DNA of 64,000 nt from positions 18,681,001 through 18,745,000 of the forward strand of contig CM061240.1 of the NCBI GenBank assembly GCA_030848705.1. The letters are read 5' to 3'. The stretch comes from Heracleum sosnowskyi (Eukaryota; Streptophyta; Magnoliopsida; Apiales; Apiaceae). A program made the translations under genes and the position numbers. The notes under the pieces are model-generated. The model saw nothing but the letters and a program-made list of their open reading frames with translations. It did not search any database and was not told the DNA's origin. The stretch's first letter is position 1. The number at the start of each line of letters is the position of its first letter. This document shows, piece after piece, positions 1 through 11,919 of the stretch.

Positions 1-906
1 TTTGGTATTCCCTTAAGATATCTCAAAATCATGTTGATAACTATAAGACTAGATTTTTGAAATCCACTTGGAACCTTGCACATTGGCAACTTGAGAATAA
101 AATATGTGTTGTCAATTTGCAGCTAATAACTTAATGAGATGCATACCTCTTTAGCTTGTCATTTCTGTCTTTTACCTGATTTGTCCTGATCAAGCTTTAG
201 TGGCTGCTGTTGGTAGGGAGTCTTGGCATGTCTAGAATCTTCTCAATTGTGCACATTCAAAAGATTCTTGACTTACTTTTATTGCCATCACTCTTTTGGC
301 TTACTTGTGCTCCTAAAAGAATTAATCTTCTGGCTTGCTCAAAGTAAATCCAAAAAGAATTGCAACTTTCCCAACATACTCATCTTGTACATTCTCTGCA
401 ATGACTTGGCAAATTTCTTGCACAAGTTTTCGTTAGTAGACCAACATATAATATAATCATGATATCACTGCACATATATGACATTATGTTTGTGCCTTAT
501 GACAACTCTAATAAATTCATATTCTGTAAAAGTTCAGTTAGAGTGTCATACCATGTCTTTGACGATTGCTTGAGTATTGATACCGGTTCATACCATACAG
601 ATATATCCTGATATCCTCAAGTCTCGTCACTGGTGCTTCTTGTTAGATACTGCTTCCTAATAGTAACCTAGCATCCAGTTTGGCCTTGTCCCTCATAACA
701 ATGCCAATTTCATCCAGTATTCTGGATACCCATCTTGTTCCAATAACAGATTTTCCCTTAGGCCTGGGTACCAGCTTCCAAACTTTCTGCCTTTCAGATT
801 GATTGAGTTCATTTTGCTTTGCAATCACCCAATCTGGATCCATCAGAGCTTCTTTACCTTTCTTTGTTTCTTCTTCAGAAAGAAAACTAAGAAAATAATC
901 ATTCAT
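1..906 (-). pseudogene. Copia reverse transcriptase remnant
   Basis: The open stretch at 643-906 contains WKLVPRPKGKSVIGTRWV, a hallmark of the N-terminal part of the Copia-type reverse transcriptase (RVT_2). Further left on the same strand, in shifting frames, come a decayed APVTRLEDIRI block (about 600-640) and a block resembling the MSMLGKLQFFL region (about 360-400). The stop after residue 87 and the frame changes show it is dead. Expected activity was RNA-templated DNA synthesis for the element's own replication. Confidence 0.75.
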
Positions 907-1070
907 ACTCTATAGCTCCAGTCTTTACTCCACCACTAGGATCACTAAGAACTAGACATCAGGAATGATATTGAATCAAAACCCTTTGTCTTGACAGATA
1001 CGTTCTTGAAGTGTCCTCTAGATTTTCATTGTGGTGTTGATCTGACTAATTGATCCTTCTTTTGATCCCC

Positions 1071-2100
1071 CTAAGCTGTTGCTGGGATTTCCTGAGAATC
1101 CTCATCCTCGCTGAGTGGTTCTGTTGAAGTACTGAGCTGTGTAGTTAAACTACCATTACCACTGCTTGGATTTGAATCATCATTACCATTAATTTCACAC
1201 ATAACAGCTGAGAGCTTGGAGTTGTTGAACATCATATTCAGACTTTCAATCACCTCTTGTTGATTAATCAAATTTACCTCGTAGGCTTTAGATTCCACTG
1301 ATTAGCCGAGGAAAATATCCTTAAGAGCCTTAGCTGCCAATCTTGCCAAGATGCTTACTTGTAGAACAATTTCCTTCAAACCCCTGAAAGAAATTCAGAG
1401 TTTGCTTCTATTGGCCAATTCAGGGTCTTCCTGTATTTGTTACTGATCATGGAAATGTGATTAATCTCATCTGTGATGTCCTGTCCTTCAGATTGAACAA
1501 ACAACACCAGTTTGTATTAAGAGTAGACATCAACCATCACTGAAGTATATCTTTACTTTGTTGTAGATAAGACATTAACTAGTCCGTAGAGTTCCATACG
1601 TATCATCTGAAGCGGCTCAGTAATGCTTATCACATTATAGCTTTTCTGTGATGTTTCTTTGACTTCCCTTAATGACATGCCTCATATATTTCATCTAGCT
1701 TGAATCCCAGATGAGGCAGTCCTCTCACCAATACCATCTTTAGAAAAGAGTTCCTTGTATTGTCATGCAAGGGTGAGAGCTTCTCAACCTTCCTGCTTGA
1801 GATAAAACACTGCTCCTTCATTGAATAAAAAGATTTGTGCTTTGAATCTTCAGCAAGAGAGTTGCTTCTAATTGTTATCCTTGACTCCAATTATTAGTTG
1901 TTATCAATGATACCAATTATTGTAAACATGATGACATTCCATTTCAAACGTAGCCATGTCCCGTGATGAAAACCTTTGCTGTCATCTCCAAAGATTATTG
2001 ACGGAACAGCTTTCTCAATCACATTTGATGGCAAGTTCTTTCTTCGATCATATGTCTTCAGTAGTAAAGACCAAGAAAGCATATAAATCGATTAACCTGA
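1071..2100 (-). pseudogene. Copia integrase and gag-pre-integrase remnants
   Basis: The fragment at 1669-1890 ends in VRGLPHLGFKLDEIYEACH, typical of the gag-pre-integrase zinc region of Copia polyproteins. The fragment at 1894-2082 resembles the segment just upstream of it. At about 1400-1670 a broken frame retains a KYTSVMVDVYS-like integrase core start. The open frame at 1071-1298 is acidic and Ser/Thr rich, as is usual for the linker between integrase and reverse transcriptase. Several frameshifts and stops separate these blocks. Confidence 0.65.
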
Positions 2101-2939
2101 TTTGCCTGCACTCACAAATGGATTGACAGTTCTTGGTACCCAACTTATTTGCTTGGGTCCAGATGGATTAGAGATTTTGCTTTTAAAAGTGGTAACAACA
2201 GCTTCAACCTATACATGCTTATTCTGATCTCTGACTGACCTTGCAGTCGTTGCTCTAATGTAATTCTTAAACATGCTTTTTCTATGATTAATGCAAGTTC
2301 TAAGATATGCATTCATAATATTTAAATAAGCAAACATGTTAATAAGAATAAATGGCATACATTGAGCATTTTGACATTGCAGATAAGAGATGTGCAAATT
2401 AGGCATGTTTTGCATTTTAGAAAATTCAGTACTTTCTACTTTAACCAATATACACAAGTGTAACAGGTAGCAAGTAGATTTACAGATATTCAATAATTTT
2501 CTAAGCACACATGGAATAAAAGAATTAACAATTAAATCACTAATTCTATCTAATCCATTCTGTTGTTGTATGGCATCTAACTTTCTCTATTACCTAAGTC
2601 AGTTTTAGATACAGCTTGGTGTTCTACAAATTCTACTGACTCTAAAGGTAATTCCTCCATCCTTCAAACTGATTATCCCTTAACAAACAATTCAGAATAA
2701 ATGAGCAAATCTTGTTCTACTAGGGATACTGAAACTTAGCTTTACTAAGGTCTTATGAGCCAGAAACTTAACCCCTAAAACTAAGAGTTGTTTCTTAAGA
2801 AAGCTTCTATCTCACTTGCAAATCTTATTCTACAAATATTCATACACACATATCTAAGATCTCCTATGTACATGCTTTGAATATTGAGAATTAAATACTG
2901 CATTGGTTCAAGGAAAAGATACCTGAGATATGTGAGGTG

Positions 2940-3150
2940 AATCATCTTCAGAGATTGCTATGAAAGCAAGATATCCATGATCTTCTCGTCATCTGATCCA
3001 TCCCAACTCTTTCCTTAAGCAACATAAGTTTTGTGCTGATGCTTCTTCAACAAAGCATTCCACTTCTGTTTCAGCTATTAACTGAGTCCCTATTCTTCTT
3101 TGTTTGTTAGGCTTCTTCATTGTGTAGCACACCCTGATAGTTTCTCGTTA
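2940..3150 (-). pseudogene. Copia gag C-terminal remnant
   Basis: Read on the minus strand, a decayed stretch around 3000-3060 gives a KTYVA-GKSWDGSDDE-like sequence, which in Copia elements follows the gag zinc knuckle. A degraded cysteine-start knuckle-like segment lies at about 3080-3140. Stops interrupt it. The assignment depends on position between the primer binding site and the gag-pre-integrase remnant, so it is tentative. Confidence 0.4.
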
Positions 3151-3767
3151 CATAGTTCTTATCAAAGTTGAAACTATCACTCTTGTTTTTGTTACCATCT
3201 CAGTCTGTAACTACCTCTTTGAACTGAATCCTGAAGAATCTTTGCTTCGTAATAAATAAGCCTGATCCATGGATGTGGCTTTTGTACTCCTTCTGAATCT
3301 GATGTGACTAAACTTCCTTGACAAGTGAAACACTGATCTTTAGTCTAGTCTCTCGAGGTTTTCTACCTGAGCTTCTTCTGATTCAGCTACTAGTAATTCT
3401 TCTATTCTGTTCTGAGGTTCCAACATTAATAAACGTTACTGAGATATTTGTTTGTCCGTTCAATTCTCTAACACCCGGAGGAATCTTCTTCTACAAGCCC
3501 TTGAGCATCCTCAATTTAATACTTAAGAAAAATTTAAATATTCAGAATTTTTAATTTTCCTTAAAAATAAATTAATCAAAAATAAATATATACAAAACAT
3601 TTAATTTTCAAGAATTTCGAATTCTTAAAAATTAAATCATGTAAATTAATATTTAAGAAAAATTAGAATTTAAGAATTTTTTTTTTTTAAACAAAAATTC
3701 GAAATAAATAAATAACTCAGAAATATATTAATTCGGGGTGCTTTTGTAAAGCTGGCCAATTCAAGCA

Positions 3768-3876
3768 CTTCGATTGTTTTTAAAATAAAAACTATCGAAG
3801 AAACTTGGCTGACCATTTTTGAAAAACTAAGAAACATTACCACTTCGATAGTTTTTAAAAAAAAAACTATCGAAGT
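3768..3876. repeat. Two hairpins inside the Copia internal region
   Basis: At 3768-3800 and 3843-3875 the sequence reads cttcga(t)agttttt, an A/T-rich loop, then aaaaactatcgaag. These are two adjacent stem-loops sharing the stem found repeatedly at 4783-5035. Confidence 0.7.
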
Positions 3877-4279
3877 CACCATACTTCTCAGACTCAAAAA
3901 AATTTGGCCACCTAAATTGACTACAATTCACAAATTCTAAGGGGTCTCTTTAGCACACTACAAATTGCTCTGTGCCGCACCTCTAAAATAAATTCATAAC
4001 ATAAATTAAATTTACTTAAGTTTAAAATATAAATTTATGTAACTTGAATTTATAAAATAAATTTATTTAAATTAAGTTAATCAAATAAACTTATTCAAGT
4101 TTAAATAATGAACTCATTTAAATTAAATTTATAAGATAAATTCATTTTAACTTAAATTTATAAAATAAACTTATTAAAATATAAATTCATAAAATAAATT
4201 TATTTAGAAGTTGGCCTCCTCAGAGTTCTTGTCTGACTGGTCTGAAATACCCGGATCTAATCTGTATGTCGATTAACAA

Positions 4280-4292
4280 GCTCTGATACCAA
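4280..4292 (-). other. Primer binding site of the Copia element
   Basis: The plus strand reads gctctgataccaa, the reverse complement of TTGGTATCAGAGC, the initiator tRNA-Met primer binding site used by plant Copia elements. It lies next to an LTR-like edge at about 4294 and fixes the element as minus strand with its 5' LTR to the right. Confidence 0.75.
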
Positions 4293-4293
4293 T

Positions 4294-6265
4294 TATTAGG
4301 TCCCGAAGTATCGTAGAAGGGGGGCTTGAATACCATACTCACAAATAATTCAATTTCGTTCGCGGATAATTCATTCAGTTCTATAACGAAATCAAACACA
4401 CCAAACCAAACCAAGAGTCGGGGAATATATCGTTTTATAAATATAAACCTCGAGGGGTGCTACAATTTCTAATCCGTAGATTAGCTTCAATGAGTTCTAG
4501 GTTATTCATAATCAATACAATGAAAGAATTCTGAGCACTATAAATTTCTATGATCTTCTCCGGCTCAAAACTCTCTCTCAGTAGTTGCTACTATGAACTA
4601 ACCTCGACTGAGGAAGACACTTCCTCTCTCTGTGTAATTATAGACTTAGTTTTTAGAAAACTATCGAACCTTAATTGTTAAAACAATCTTGGCCGTCCAT
4701 CTTCTAATCAACCTGACAAACAAACACTTTTCCACCTGCTCCTCAATTTAGAAAACCATCGAATTATTAAAAAGAGTTTTCCATTCGATAGTTTTTTAAA
4801 TAAAACTATCGAAAGTTAAATTCTTTTGTAATAGAATTCAAATGGACTTCATTTATCCCATTCGATAGTTTTTAGGAAATAAAAACTATCGAGCTCTTTT
4901 GCTTTTGACTTTGAGTTTCTTAGAAAAGCTTTCGATGGTTTTTTTTCTTTAAAAAAGAAAAACCATCAAGTCAATTTCTTTTGATTCCTTAGAATCACAT
5001 TCGATAGTTTTTCATAAATGAAAAACCATCGAATCACATTTTGTCCTTGTTTCTTTTAGAAAACCTTTCTGAGCTCCTTGGTGTTTAAGTTTCAGACTGT
5101 ATCAATTTCTTCTGAGACGATAAAACAATTTGATCTTTTAGTGCCGTCACCTAGTGCAACTGGTCTGGTTCACAGATGAATAACACTTGATCAATTCTTC
5201 TTTTATGTCTTCAATTCAATGCTGCTGATAAGTCCTTTGTCGTCCTGGTTGCTTCATCACTGGAATCCCGTGGCACTTAACCCTAAATCATTCACATACT
5301 TCTGTCGTCTTGAAAGTCTTGTTTCTTTTGCTGTCACTGAGGCTTGAACATTTTCATGAACTTCTTTCCGTGACCTGTTTACGGACTTCAAGAATACATA
5401 ACGTATTTTGATTTTTTGAGTTTACCTTTTCTTCTTTGATTCTGGATTCCTGTGCTTCTGTTAATATTATTGTTTGTCTTGTCATTTGTTGAGTTGTAGT
5501 TATCTCTTTTACATCTTATGTTACATTATGCTTTACATCAGTAATTGATATAACTTAATCAGAAAAATGAATGTTTTAAGATAATTGATTTGATCTTACT
5601 TGATTCCAGGAGATTTGACTTGTTCAAATCTAATATTGTTATTGATGATTATCCTAAGATATTAAATCAATCAAGACTTATTCAAATCTGTTTATATTAT
5701 TTGACTTATCTTTTCTAACAGATTATGATTAACTTTTATCTTCTGTTTCCTAGCCGTTTCAATTCAAAATCTACAAACAGCTATTTTCAGGAAGATATAT
5801 ATTCATTCAGGTGGTGTGACAACTACACAACTTCGAGCAATCAATTTACATTCTTCTACTAAGCTTTCGAGATCAAATCAATTTTGTTTTAGAAGATTCA
5901 TTATTGTTGAGTTGTATTAATTTACTTTATCTATACTTGTGCCGGGTTGTGGCAAATATATAGGATTACAAAATTTAACCTAAGGTGCTAGCGAGCTAGG
6001 GTTTCTGCTGCTAGTGGACAGTGGTGTCAAGGGAAGGGTTCTTCCAAGAGGTTATCATTTTTGTAATCGGGATAAACTGTAAGTGTATTATTAATTGATA
6101 ATAATATATTCTCTGTGCTAGTTGGCATAGGGACTTGGACGTAGGCCATAGATACTGATAGGGGCCGAACCAAGTGAAAAGTCTTGGTGTTATTTATAAT
6201 TCTGCAGAATATTTTTATTTTGTATTTGTTTTATATTTAACCTATTGAGACAGTCCCATTTAACA
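4294..6265 (-). repeat. Copia LTR-like block, about 2 kb, with hairpin repeats
   Basis: The block begins next to the primer binding site with TATTAGGTCCCG (probably a decayed TGTTAG end) and may end near 6265 at TTAACA, which would give TGTTA/TAACA-type LTR termini. It contains several inverted repeats of the type TTCGATAGTTTTT...AAAAACTATCGAA at 4783-5035. No coding region is visible. The right boundary is a guess. The right-hand 250 bases (about 5990-6230) read more like a plus-strand Copia LTR, so two LTRs may be fused here. Confidence 0.45.
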
Positions 6266-6380
6266 AAGAGGCAGACCCTTTATCAATTGAGACTGACTCT
6301 TTCATATATTGTGCTTAGTTAATTTCAAATTGCACATATATTCTCACGCGCATCAAGGTTATTTATAACTGGGAAAAAAA

Positions 6381-6623
6381 TTACTTCTTCTCTGCTTCTT
6401 GGAGTTGTTCTTTTTCGGAGTTCATAATAGAGTTTAGCTCTTCAAAAATAAATTGTAGTGCTTGTTCTGATATAAATGAATGATCCAAACCAGATACTGT
6501 TGGAATAGACATGGCACTAAGTTTTCTGTAGCCCAGTGGATATCCATGTCTTTTTGTGATACGTGTACGAGAAATTCTGAGTCTAATACACTGAGTACGA
6601 ACATATTCTGCACAACTACTCAT
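6381..6623 (-). CDS. Small unrecognised ORF (80 codons)
   Basis: An open frame lies on the minus strand between the LTR-like block and the aquaporin gene, 216 bases beyond the aquaporin stop codon. The N-terminal half is basic (Arg/Lys rich). The last 20 residues are Glu/Lys/Gln rich and probably helical (NSEKEQLQEAEKK). There is no signal peptide or membrane segment, and I recognise no domain. It could be a chance frame, the last exon of a decayed gene, or transposon-derived. Nothing in the flanks argues for expression. Confidence 0.2.
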   Translation of the reverse strand: MSSCAEYVRTQCIRLRISRTRITKRHGYPLGYRKLSAMSIPTVSGLDHSFISEQALQFIFEELNSIMNSEKEQLQEAEKK

Positions 6624-6838
6624 AAATTATGATGAAAAGGAAATGATAATGACTTCGAGTAATTTTGAACATGAAGAATGTCTGAATAAATAATTTATCA
6701 ACACTTCTTTCTTGTTCACAAAAGGAACAAGGGAATCAAACCCAATAGCAACATCTCAGAACATCATTAAAAGAGAAAAAACAGAACCACAACTTTTAAC
6801 CAACAACAAAGAGAAAAACACAAAAGAAAATGCAATAA

Positions 6839-8542
6839 TTATGCATAATCTTCAGCAATTGGAGCATATGATCCAATGAAAACATCACCATAGATAAGCC
6901 CAGCTAAGCCTCCACCAATGAGTGGTCCAACCCAGTAGATCCAGTGACCAGAGAAATCAAAACTAGCAACAGCTGGTCCGAATGAACGTGCTGGGTTCAT
7001 TGAGCCACCGCTGAATGGGCCAGCAGCCAAAATGTTGGCACCAACGATGAAACCAATGGCAATGGGTGCAATGGTACCGAGTGAGCCCTTCTTGGGGTCA
7101 GCAGCGGTGGCGTAGACGGTGTAGACAAGAGCAAAGGTGATGATAATCTCGAAAACTACACCTTCAGCTGCACCCATGCCTGCTGCAACTCCATGAGTTG
7201 GGATGGCCTGGCACAAAAACCAGTCCAAAATTCTCAACATCAAAAATTCCAAATAATTTCAAATACCGAAAATTTTACGAAAACAGATCCAGTCCTAAGG
7301 TATTAGTATAAATGCTTCTAAGCAGAACTTGGCCCTGTTTTTCAATTTAATTTTGCAGCTAATCTGCTATATCAGAGTACTAAACATATTTAAGAAACTA
7401 AAATTAGATATACTACTATACTAGTACTAATTACGCAATAATTGTATCTGATGGTATTTATTTAGTATTTACAATATGATTGGTATCGTACAATACTAAA
7501 GTGAAACCAGCTAGCATGTGAAATTATTAGAGACAGCCCAAGGACAACACAATGCAAAAAGTGTCGAGAACAAACTAGAAAAAGGAAGAATGAGACCCCG
7601 CAAATAGGGTTGGTGAATACGATCAGATTCCAAATGTTGGTTCATGACCACACTCTTTTTGTGTTAATTACACTAATCATATGTTAAACAGTGTTAAGAC
7701 TTGTAGCAATGGTCTTGACTGTGAATTCGATACAAGATTTGAAAGTTACCTTGCCAGCAGTAACAAATTTAAGGAGGAAGCAAGCAACAGTGGAACCAAG
7801 CAACTGAGCAATCCAGTAGAAGAGTCCAGTAATGATGGTGATGTTGCCTCCGACGGCCAATCCGAGGGTCACAGCTGGGTTCAAATGACCACCTGAGATG
7901 TTGGCTGCCATGGACACTCCCACAAATAGAGCAAATGCATGAGCTATAGCTATTGCTACTAAACCAGCTGGGTCCAATGCTGCATCAGATGTTAGGTGCC
8001 CTGCAAGTTCAGTTTATCACCACAAAACCTCGATTAATTCGCGTAAAAATAATTAAAATTCGATAGTACTATGATCAGTTCCTTCAGAGATAGTGATGTC
8101 TTTTTGCAGCTTCTCAGAAAAAGAAAATCAACATCTCAAAAATAATCTAAATATTAGGGTTTTTTATGAAAACATGCAGGGCATGGTAGTAGGGATTGAA
8201 GTTTTTGAACTTCTGAGACCTGAACTTTCGAAAACCTACTTTCGAGTTGCACATGATGTATATGTTTGATCTGGTTCATTTCAGTTAAGCATGATTCGGA
8301 GGTACGTAAATTATTATAATCGCGACACGGAAATGAAGAAAATTTAAATGCAAATGGTTCGATTTATACAACTGCAAAAAACTGTAAACAAGACAGAGAT
8401 TTTGTTCATAATTACCATAAGCTATGGCAGATCCAACACCAGCAAAAACAAAGAGAAGAGTGGCAATGAACTCAGCCAAATAAGACTTGAGTGACACTGT
8501 GCTGAAAGAGTCACCAATGCTACCAATTGCAAGCTTCACCAT
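6839..8542 (-). CDS. TIP2: Tonoplast intrinsic protein, TIP2 (delta-TIP/RB7) type aquaporin
   Basis: There are three exons, 8416-8542, 7750-8000 and 6839-7207, with GT/AG introns (8001-8415 and 7208-7749), coding 248 residues, the usual TIP length. The start MVKLAIGSIGDSFS matches the RB7/TIP2 subfamily. Both pore motifs are intact: GGHLNPAVTL in exon 2 and GGSMNPARSFGP in exon 3. Expected selectivity residues (His in AIAHAFALFV, Ile in PIAIGFIVG, Gly, and Arg of NPAR) fit the TIP2 pattern. The family conducts water, and often ammonia, across the vacuolar membrane through six membrane helices. The C-terminus ends SYAPIAEDYA. It is one of only two candidate host genes here and shows no lesions. 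The paralogue number within TIP2 cannot be given without a tree. Confidence 0.95.
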
Positions 8543-8637
8543 TTTTTAAAAATATTTAAAAAGATAAAAGAGTTGATTGTATATTATTGTTGCTAAGTCT
8601 CTGTTGTGTGCCTCAAGTTGTATGGAGTAGCATGCTT

Positions 8638-8644
8638 TATATAC
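8638..8644 (-). promoter_or_regulatory. TATA box of the TIP2 gene
   Basis: On the minus strand the motif TATATAA sits about 95 bases upstream of the TIP2 start codon, a normal plant spacing for a core promoter and short 5' UTR. Confidence 0.6.
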
Positions 8645-9140
8645 TACACAATATGTTTTAAAAAAATAATTAAAAATTAATATAGGCGTTTTCTTTTGAA
8701 TAATTCCACATAATTATCCCATATGGCACTGGGCATGGGCCCAAAATAAGTGGATCAAGACTAACCATTGGTTGCCGCCCCACCGCCCATGTTTTGATAA
8801 ATGATTGTGAAGACAGCTATGTTTTTTATTTGTTTACGTAATTATTTTATAATAAAGATTCAAAAATTAAATAGAAGATCGCTTTGTTCATGGTAGTTTA
8901 AGCGTTAAAAAACATAAGCTCCTATCGATAGGGCTCTTTTGTCATGAACGCCTAAGACACAATTTAAATAAAGTGCCACTAACTTTCTAGAAAGGCCGTG
9001 CTTAATAAAATAGAGGGTTGCTAATTATAGTGATTAAATCAATAATTAAGGTGGTTGGTAGATAGTGACATTTCTATAATAAGAATTTGCTGCAAATTGA
9101 TGCGATTACTGAGTTGGCAATAGGCATCTCATAAGTAATG
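8645..9140. other. TIP2 upstream region, no gene seen
   Basis: AT-rich sequence upstream of the aquaporin, presumably including its promoter. I see no open frame of note and no repeat until the MITE that starts near 9147. Confidence 0.5.
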
Positions 9141-9146
9141 GATTAG

Positions 9147-9594
9147 GGTAGGGTAGGGTAGGGTAGGGTAGGGTAGGGTAGGGCGGGCGGTAATTCGAGT
9201 CGAGTCGGAAGAGTTTGAATCGGGTATTAATTCGAGCTGAGTTTTTTTTCACAAGCCGAGTCGACTCGTTTAACTAAACGAGCCTAATCTTCTGCCCGGA
9301 CTCGGCTCGTTTAATTTCACAAGTCGAGTTGAGACGACTCATTTAGTTAAACGAGCCTATTTAAACGAGTCGGATGAGCCGACTCGTGTAAAATTACACT
9401 TAAACGAGTTTAATTTTCTGCCTGAACTCGGCTCGTTTAATTTCACGAGTCGAGTCGAGCCGGCTCGTTTAGTTAAACGAGCCCGATCTTATGTTCGAGT
9501 TCAACTCATTAACAAGTTCGAACCGAACCGAGTCATGTTAAACGAGTTTGAATCGGACGAGCTCGCGAGCTACCCGACTCGAATTACAACCCTA
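9147..9594. mobile_element. hAT-like miniature element with a GGGTA run
   Basis: The left end carries about seven to eight tandem copies of the five-base unit GGGTA, then taattcgagtcgag. The right end reads ctcgaattacaaccct, the inverted match. GATTAG flanks both sides (9141-9146 and 9595-9600), suggesting a short target duplication. The interior is a mosaic of GAGTCGAG and CTCGTTTAA(C/T) motifs on both strands, a composition common in plant MITEs. There is no coding capacity. Confidence 0.5.
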
Positions 9595-9600
9595 GATTAG

Positions 9601-10930
9601 TGTGCCATTATTTTAGATTTTGGTGCGGCTTAAATTCCGACCCGCCAGCGGTTTAAAAATTATATTTTATCATAAATTTATGTGTACAGTTATCTGCACG
9701 TAATTGTTCTATTCCATTACATGTAAGGACAAGAAATTTCTCCAACTTTTTGTTAACAAAAGTGAGTCATCGTGCCCACTTGGCCAATTCTACACATGTA
9801 TAGCTTGGCCTACTCATTGAATTCGTCTTATTCGTTTAAAAGCTGTTGTCAAAATTGATAATCAACATCGACGATACGATATTATAGCAATTAATCGAGT
9901 AATTGAGAATTAATCCGAGAGATCAGAGTTTCGTATGTTCATTCAACTCATAATTCACAAAGTCATACATGGCTTGATGTGTATAATATATTTATAACAT
10001 ATACATGCACATTTAATGTTTTAGTGAAAGTGCTGGAATATAATATATTATCGTGTAAAGTGTCTTTCTGTAACACCTTAAAAGCAAGTTCAACAGTTTT
10101 CCTAAATGAGTTCCTAAACTCAAGTATAGGGAATGTGACATCAAAATGGAGCTCCAACAGTATCTTAGTAATTCCCTAAATCACTGGCACATACTCAAAT
10201 TTACTAGTCATTCCCTACTTTTAGGTAACCATTAGTCATCACTATTTCATTTTTAAGAATAAAAAATTACATTCTCTCATATTCAACACACTTGATCCCC
10301 ACTATTTTTCACTTTTTAAATTTTTGGTCTCACAATTTTTCACTTAGTAGTTTAAATATATTATTATAATAATAATGAATGAATATAAGGATTGTTGTTG
10401 TAGTTGACATACAAATTGTTGTTCCTAAATCACTAAGATTCTTTATTTTTATAATATTTTTAGGGATTGCACTAAGACACTGTTGGACTTGCTCTAAGAT
10501 TTTAGATAGATTGATTACTTAATATGGTATTAGAACTCTCAGACTGACGAGAAACTCTCTGAAAAATATCTTTATCGAACGCCTTAAAATTTTAAATGAA
10601 ATCACGTCACATAAGAACTAAAATTCCTCTACCTTTTTGTTAACAAAAACGAGTGGTCGAACCCACCTCTGCACATGCATAGGGCTGGCTGTTGGCCTAC
10701 TGTGAGTCACAAATGATTCATTTATTTTGTTACATATCAATAATAAAAAAAACTAAATATTATTACAATTACGTTTATGCTGAGTCATGATTTGATCCAG
10801 ATTGAAGATGTATGAAAACTTCAAATCTATATAACTAGTCTGATTGAACTCGTAACAAAAATAGAAAACTTACATTTAGACACGAAACTGTCATCATGTG
10901 TTGTCCGTCGCTTCTATCTATCTATCTATT
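9601..10930. other. Intergenic, no gene seen
   Basis: AT-rich sequence with only short frames. The two overlapping frames near 9963-10179 lie on opposite strands and show no coding character. A tctatctatctat microsatellite precedes the Stowaway element. Confidence 0.5.
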
Positions 10931-10934
10931 GCTA

Positions 10935-11048
10935 CTCCCTCCGTCCCAAATCAAAAAAATTGAAAAAATATTATTTATAAGTATTTCAATCGAGCGCATT
11001 GAAATGCGTGAAAAAGTCAGAAATTCAAATAATTTGGAACGGAGGGAG
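10935..11048. mobile_element. Stowaway MITE
   Basis: A 114-base element begins CTCCCTCCGTCCCAAAT and ends with the inverted match TTGGAACGGAGGGAG, flanked on both sides by the TA target duplication (10933-10934 and 11049-11050). These are the standard terminal repeats of plant Tc1/mariner-type Stowaway elements. It has no coding capacity. Confidence 0.9.
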
Positions 11049-11059
11049 TATATATAATA

Positions 11060-11299
11060 GGTCAACACAAGGGCACTTGTATATCATTATACAAATTTTT
11101 TTTAATAGATGTGTTACTACAGAGATTCGAACCTCCAACCTTCTTCCAAGATATCCATGGGTTTAACCACTATGCTACATGTCTCTTTAAGTTTATTTCA
11201 AAAAACTTATTAGATAACTCACGTCTTTTATCTCTTTTATTATTTTTTTTACTTTGATGATTGAATAAATAAAATGTTGGTTTCAATTATTTATATAAA
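11060..11299 (-). repeat. tRNA-like repeat family, copy 1
   Basis: On the minus strand the copy reads GTAGCATAGTGGTTAA (an A-box-like sequence) followed about 40 bases later by GGTTCGAATCT (a B-box-like sequence). This suggests a tRNA-derived, SINE-like core. The flanking tail ends ttatttatataaa, exactly where Helitron 1 is inserted. Further copies lie at 11920, 13903 and (inverted) 15270, with diverged relatives near 52280 and 52690. Confidence 0.6.
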
Positions 11300-11919
11300 C
11301 TAGTTGAAAAAGCCGCGCTTCGCGGCGGCGTAATAATTTTTTAAAAAAATTCTATCAATTAAATTACGAAAATTACTCGATCCTCGCTAATAAGCTGTCC
11401 TCCCGTGAAACACGATTTCCTTTTTAATATCAAAATCTCTAATTAAATATATTGAATATATAATTACTTGTCTTATATATTAATTTTTATGTTATCATAC
11501 TCCTTTCTAATGAACCACTCTTTCGTTGAAAAAACAAATATATAACTTCACAAATAGAACTTTTAATTGCAAGTATTTTTTTATATCCGAACTCTTCTCC
11601 TCTATAAATTGAAATACTTATTCTACTTCAAATAGAACTTTGCAAGTACTTCTTTTATATTTGAACTCTTCCTTTCTACAAATTCAAACACCTATTCTAC
11701 TTCAAATAGAACTTTGAGTTACATGTCTTCGCTATAACTTCCAACTCTTCTCCTTAATAAATTCGAACAACTATTCTACTTCTAATATGTTAAAAGGATA
11801 TTTTTTGATTTCTTAGTATCTAAAATTCAAAAATTCTAGAAAATTAGAAAAATAGATTGAGACAAACTTAGGGGCGCCACATCACCTCCCGCGTATCCTC
11901 CTTTATATATATATATTGA
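11300..11919 (-). mobile_element. Non-autonomous Helitron 1
   Basis: Read on the minus strand, it begins TCAATATATATATATAAAGG at 11919 and ends CTAG at 11300. Just inside the 3' end is the hairpin CGCCGCGAAGCGCGG. It is flanked by A on the 5' side and T on the 3' side, the host AT target typical of Helitrons. At 620 bases there is no Rep/helicase coding region. Confidence 0.75.

Larger units (their letters stand above)
1..4295 (-). mobile_element. Decayed Ty1/Copia retrotransposon, internal region
   Basis: Minus-strand fragments appear in the Copia order when read from right to left: primer binding site (4280-4292), gag remnants (about 2940-3150), gag-pre-integrase (about 1670-2100), integrase (about 1400-1670), an acidic linker (1071-1298) and reverse transcriptase (1-906). 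Every piece is broken by frameshifts and stops, so no polyprotein can be made. The element runs off the left edge of the window, so the other LTR is not visible. Order and strand are read from the sequence. Family assignment rests on recalled Copia motifs and was not searched. Confidence 0.75.

Noticed and set aside
223..456. Plus-strand 77-codon frame
   Set aside because: It lies opposite the Copia reverse transcriptase remnant, which is the real coding strand.
9147..9184. Interstitial telomere
   Set aside because: The unit is GGGTA, five bases, not the plant telomere heptamer, and it forms the end of a MITE.
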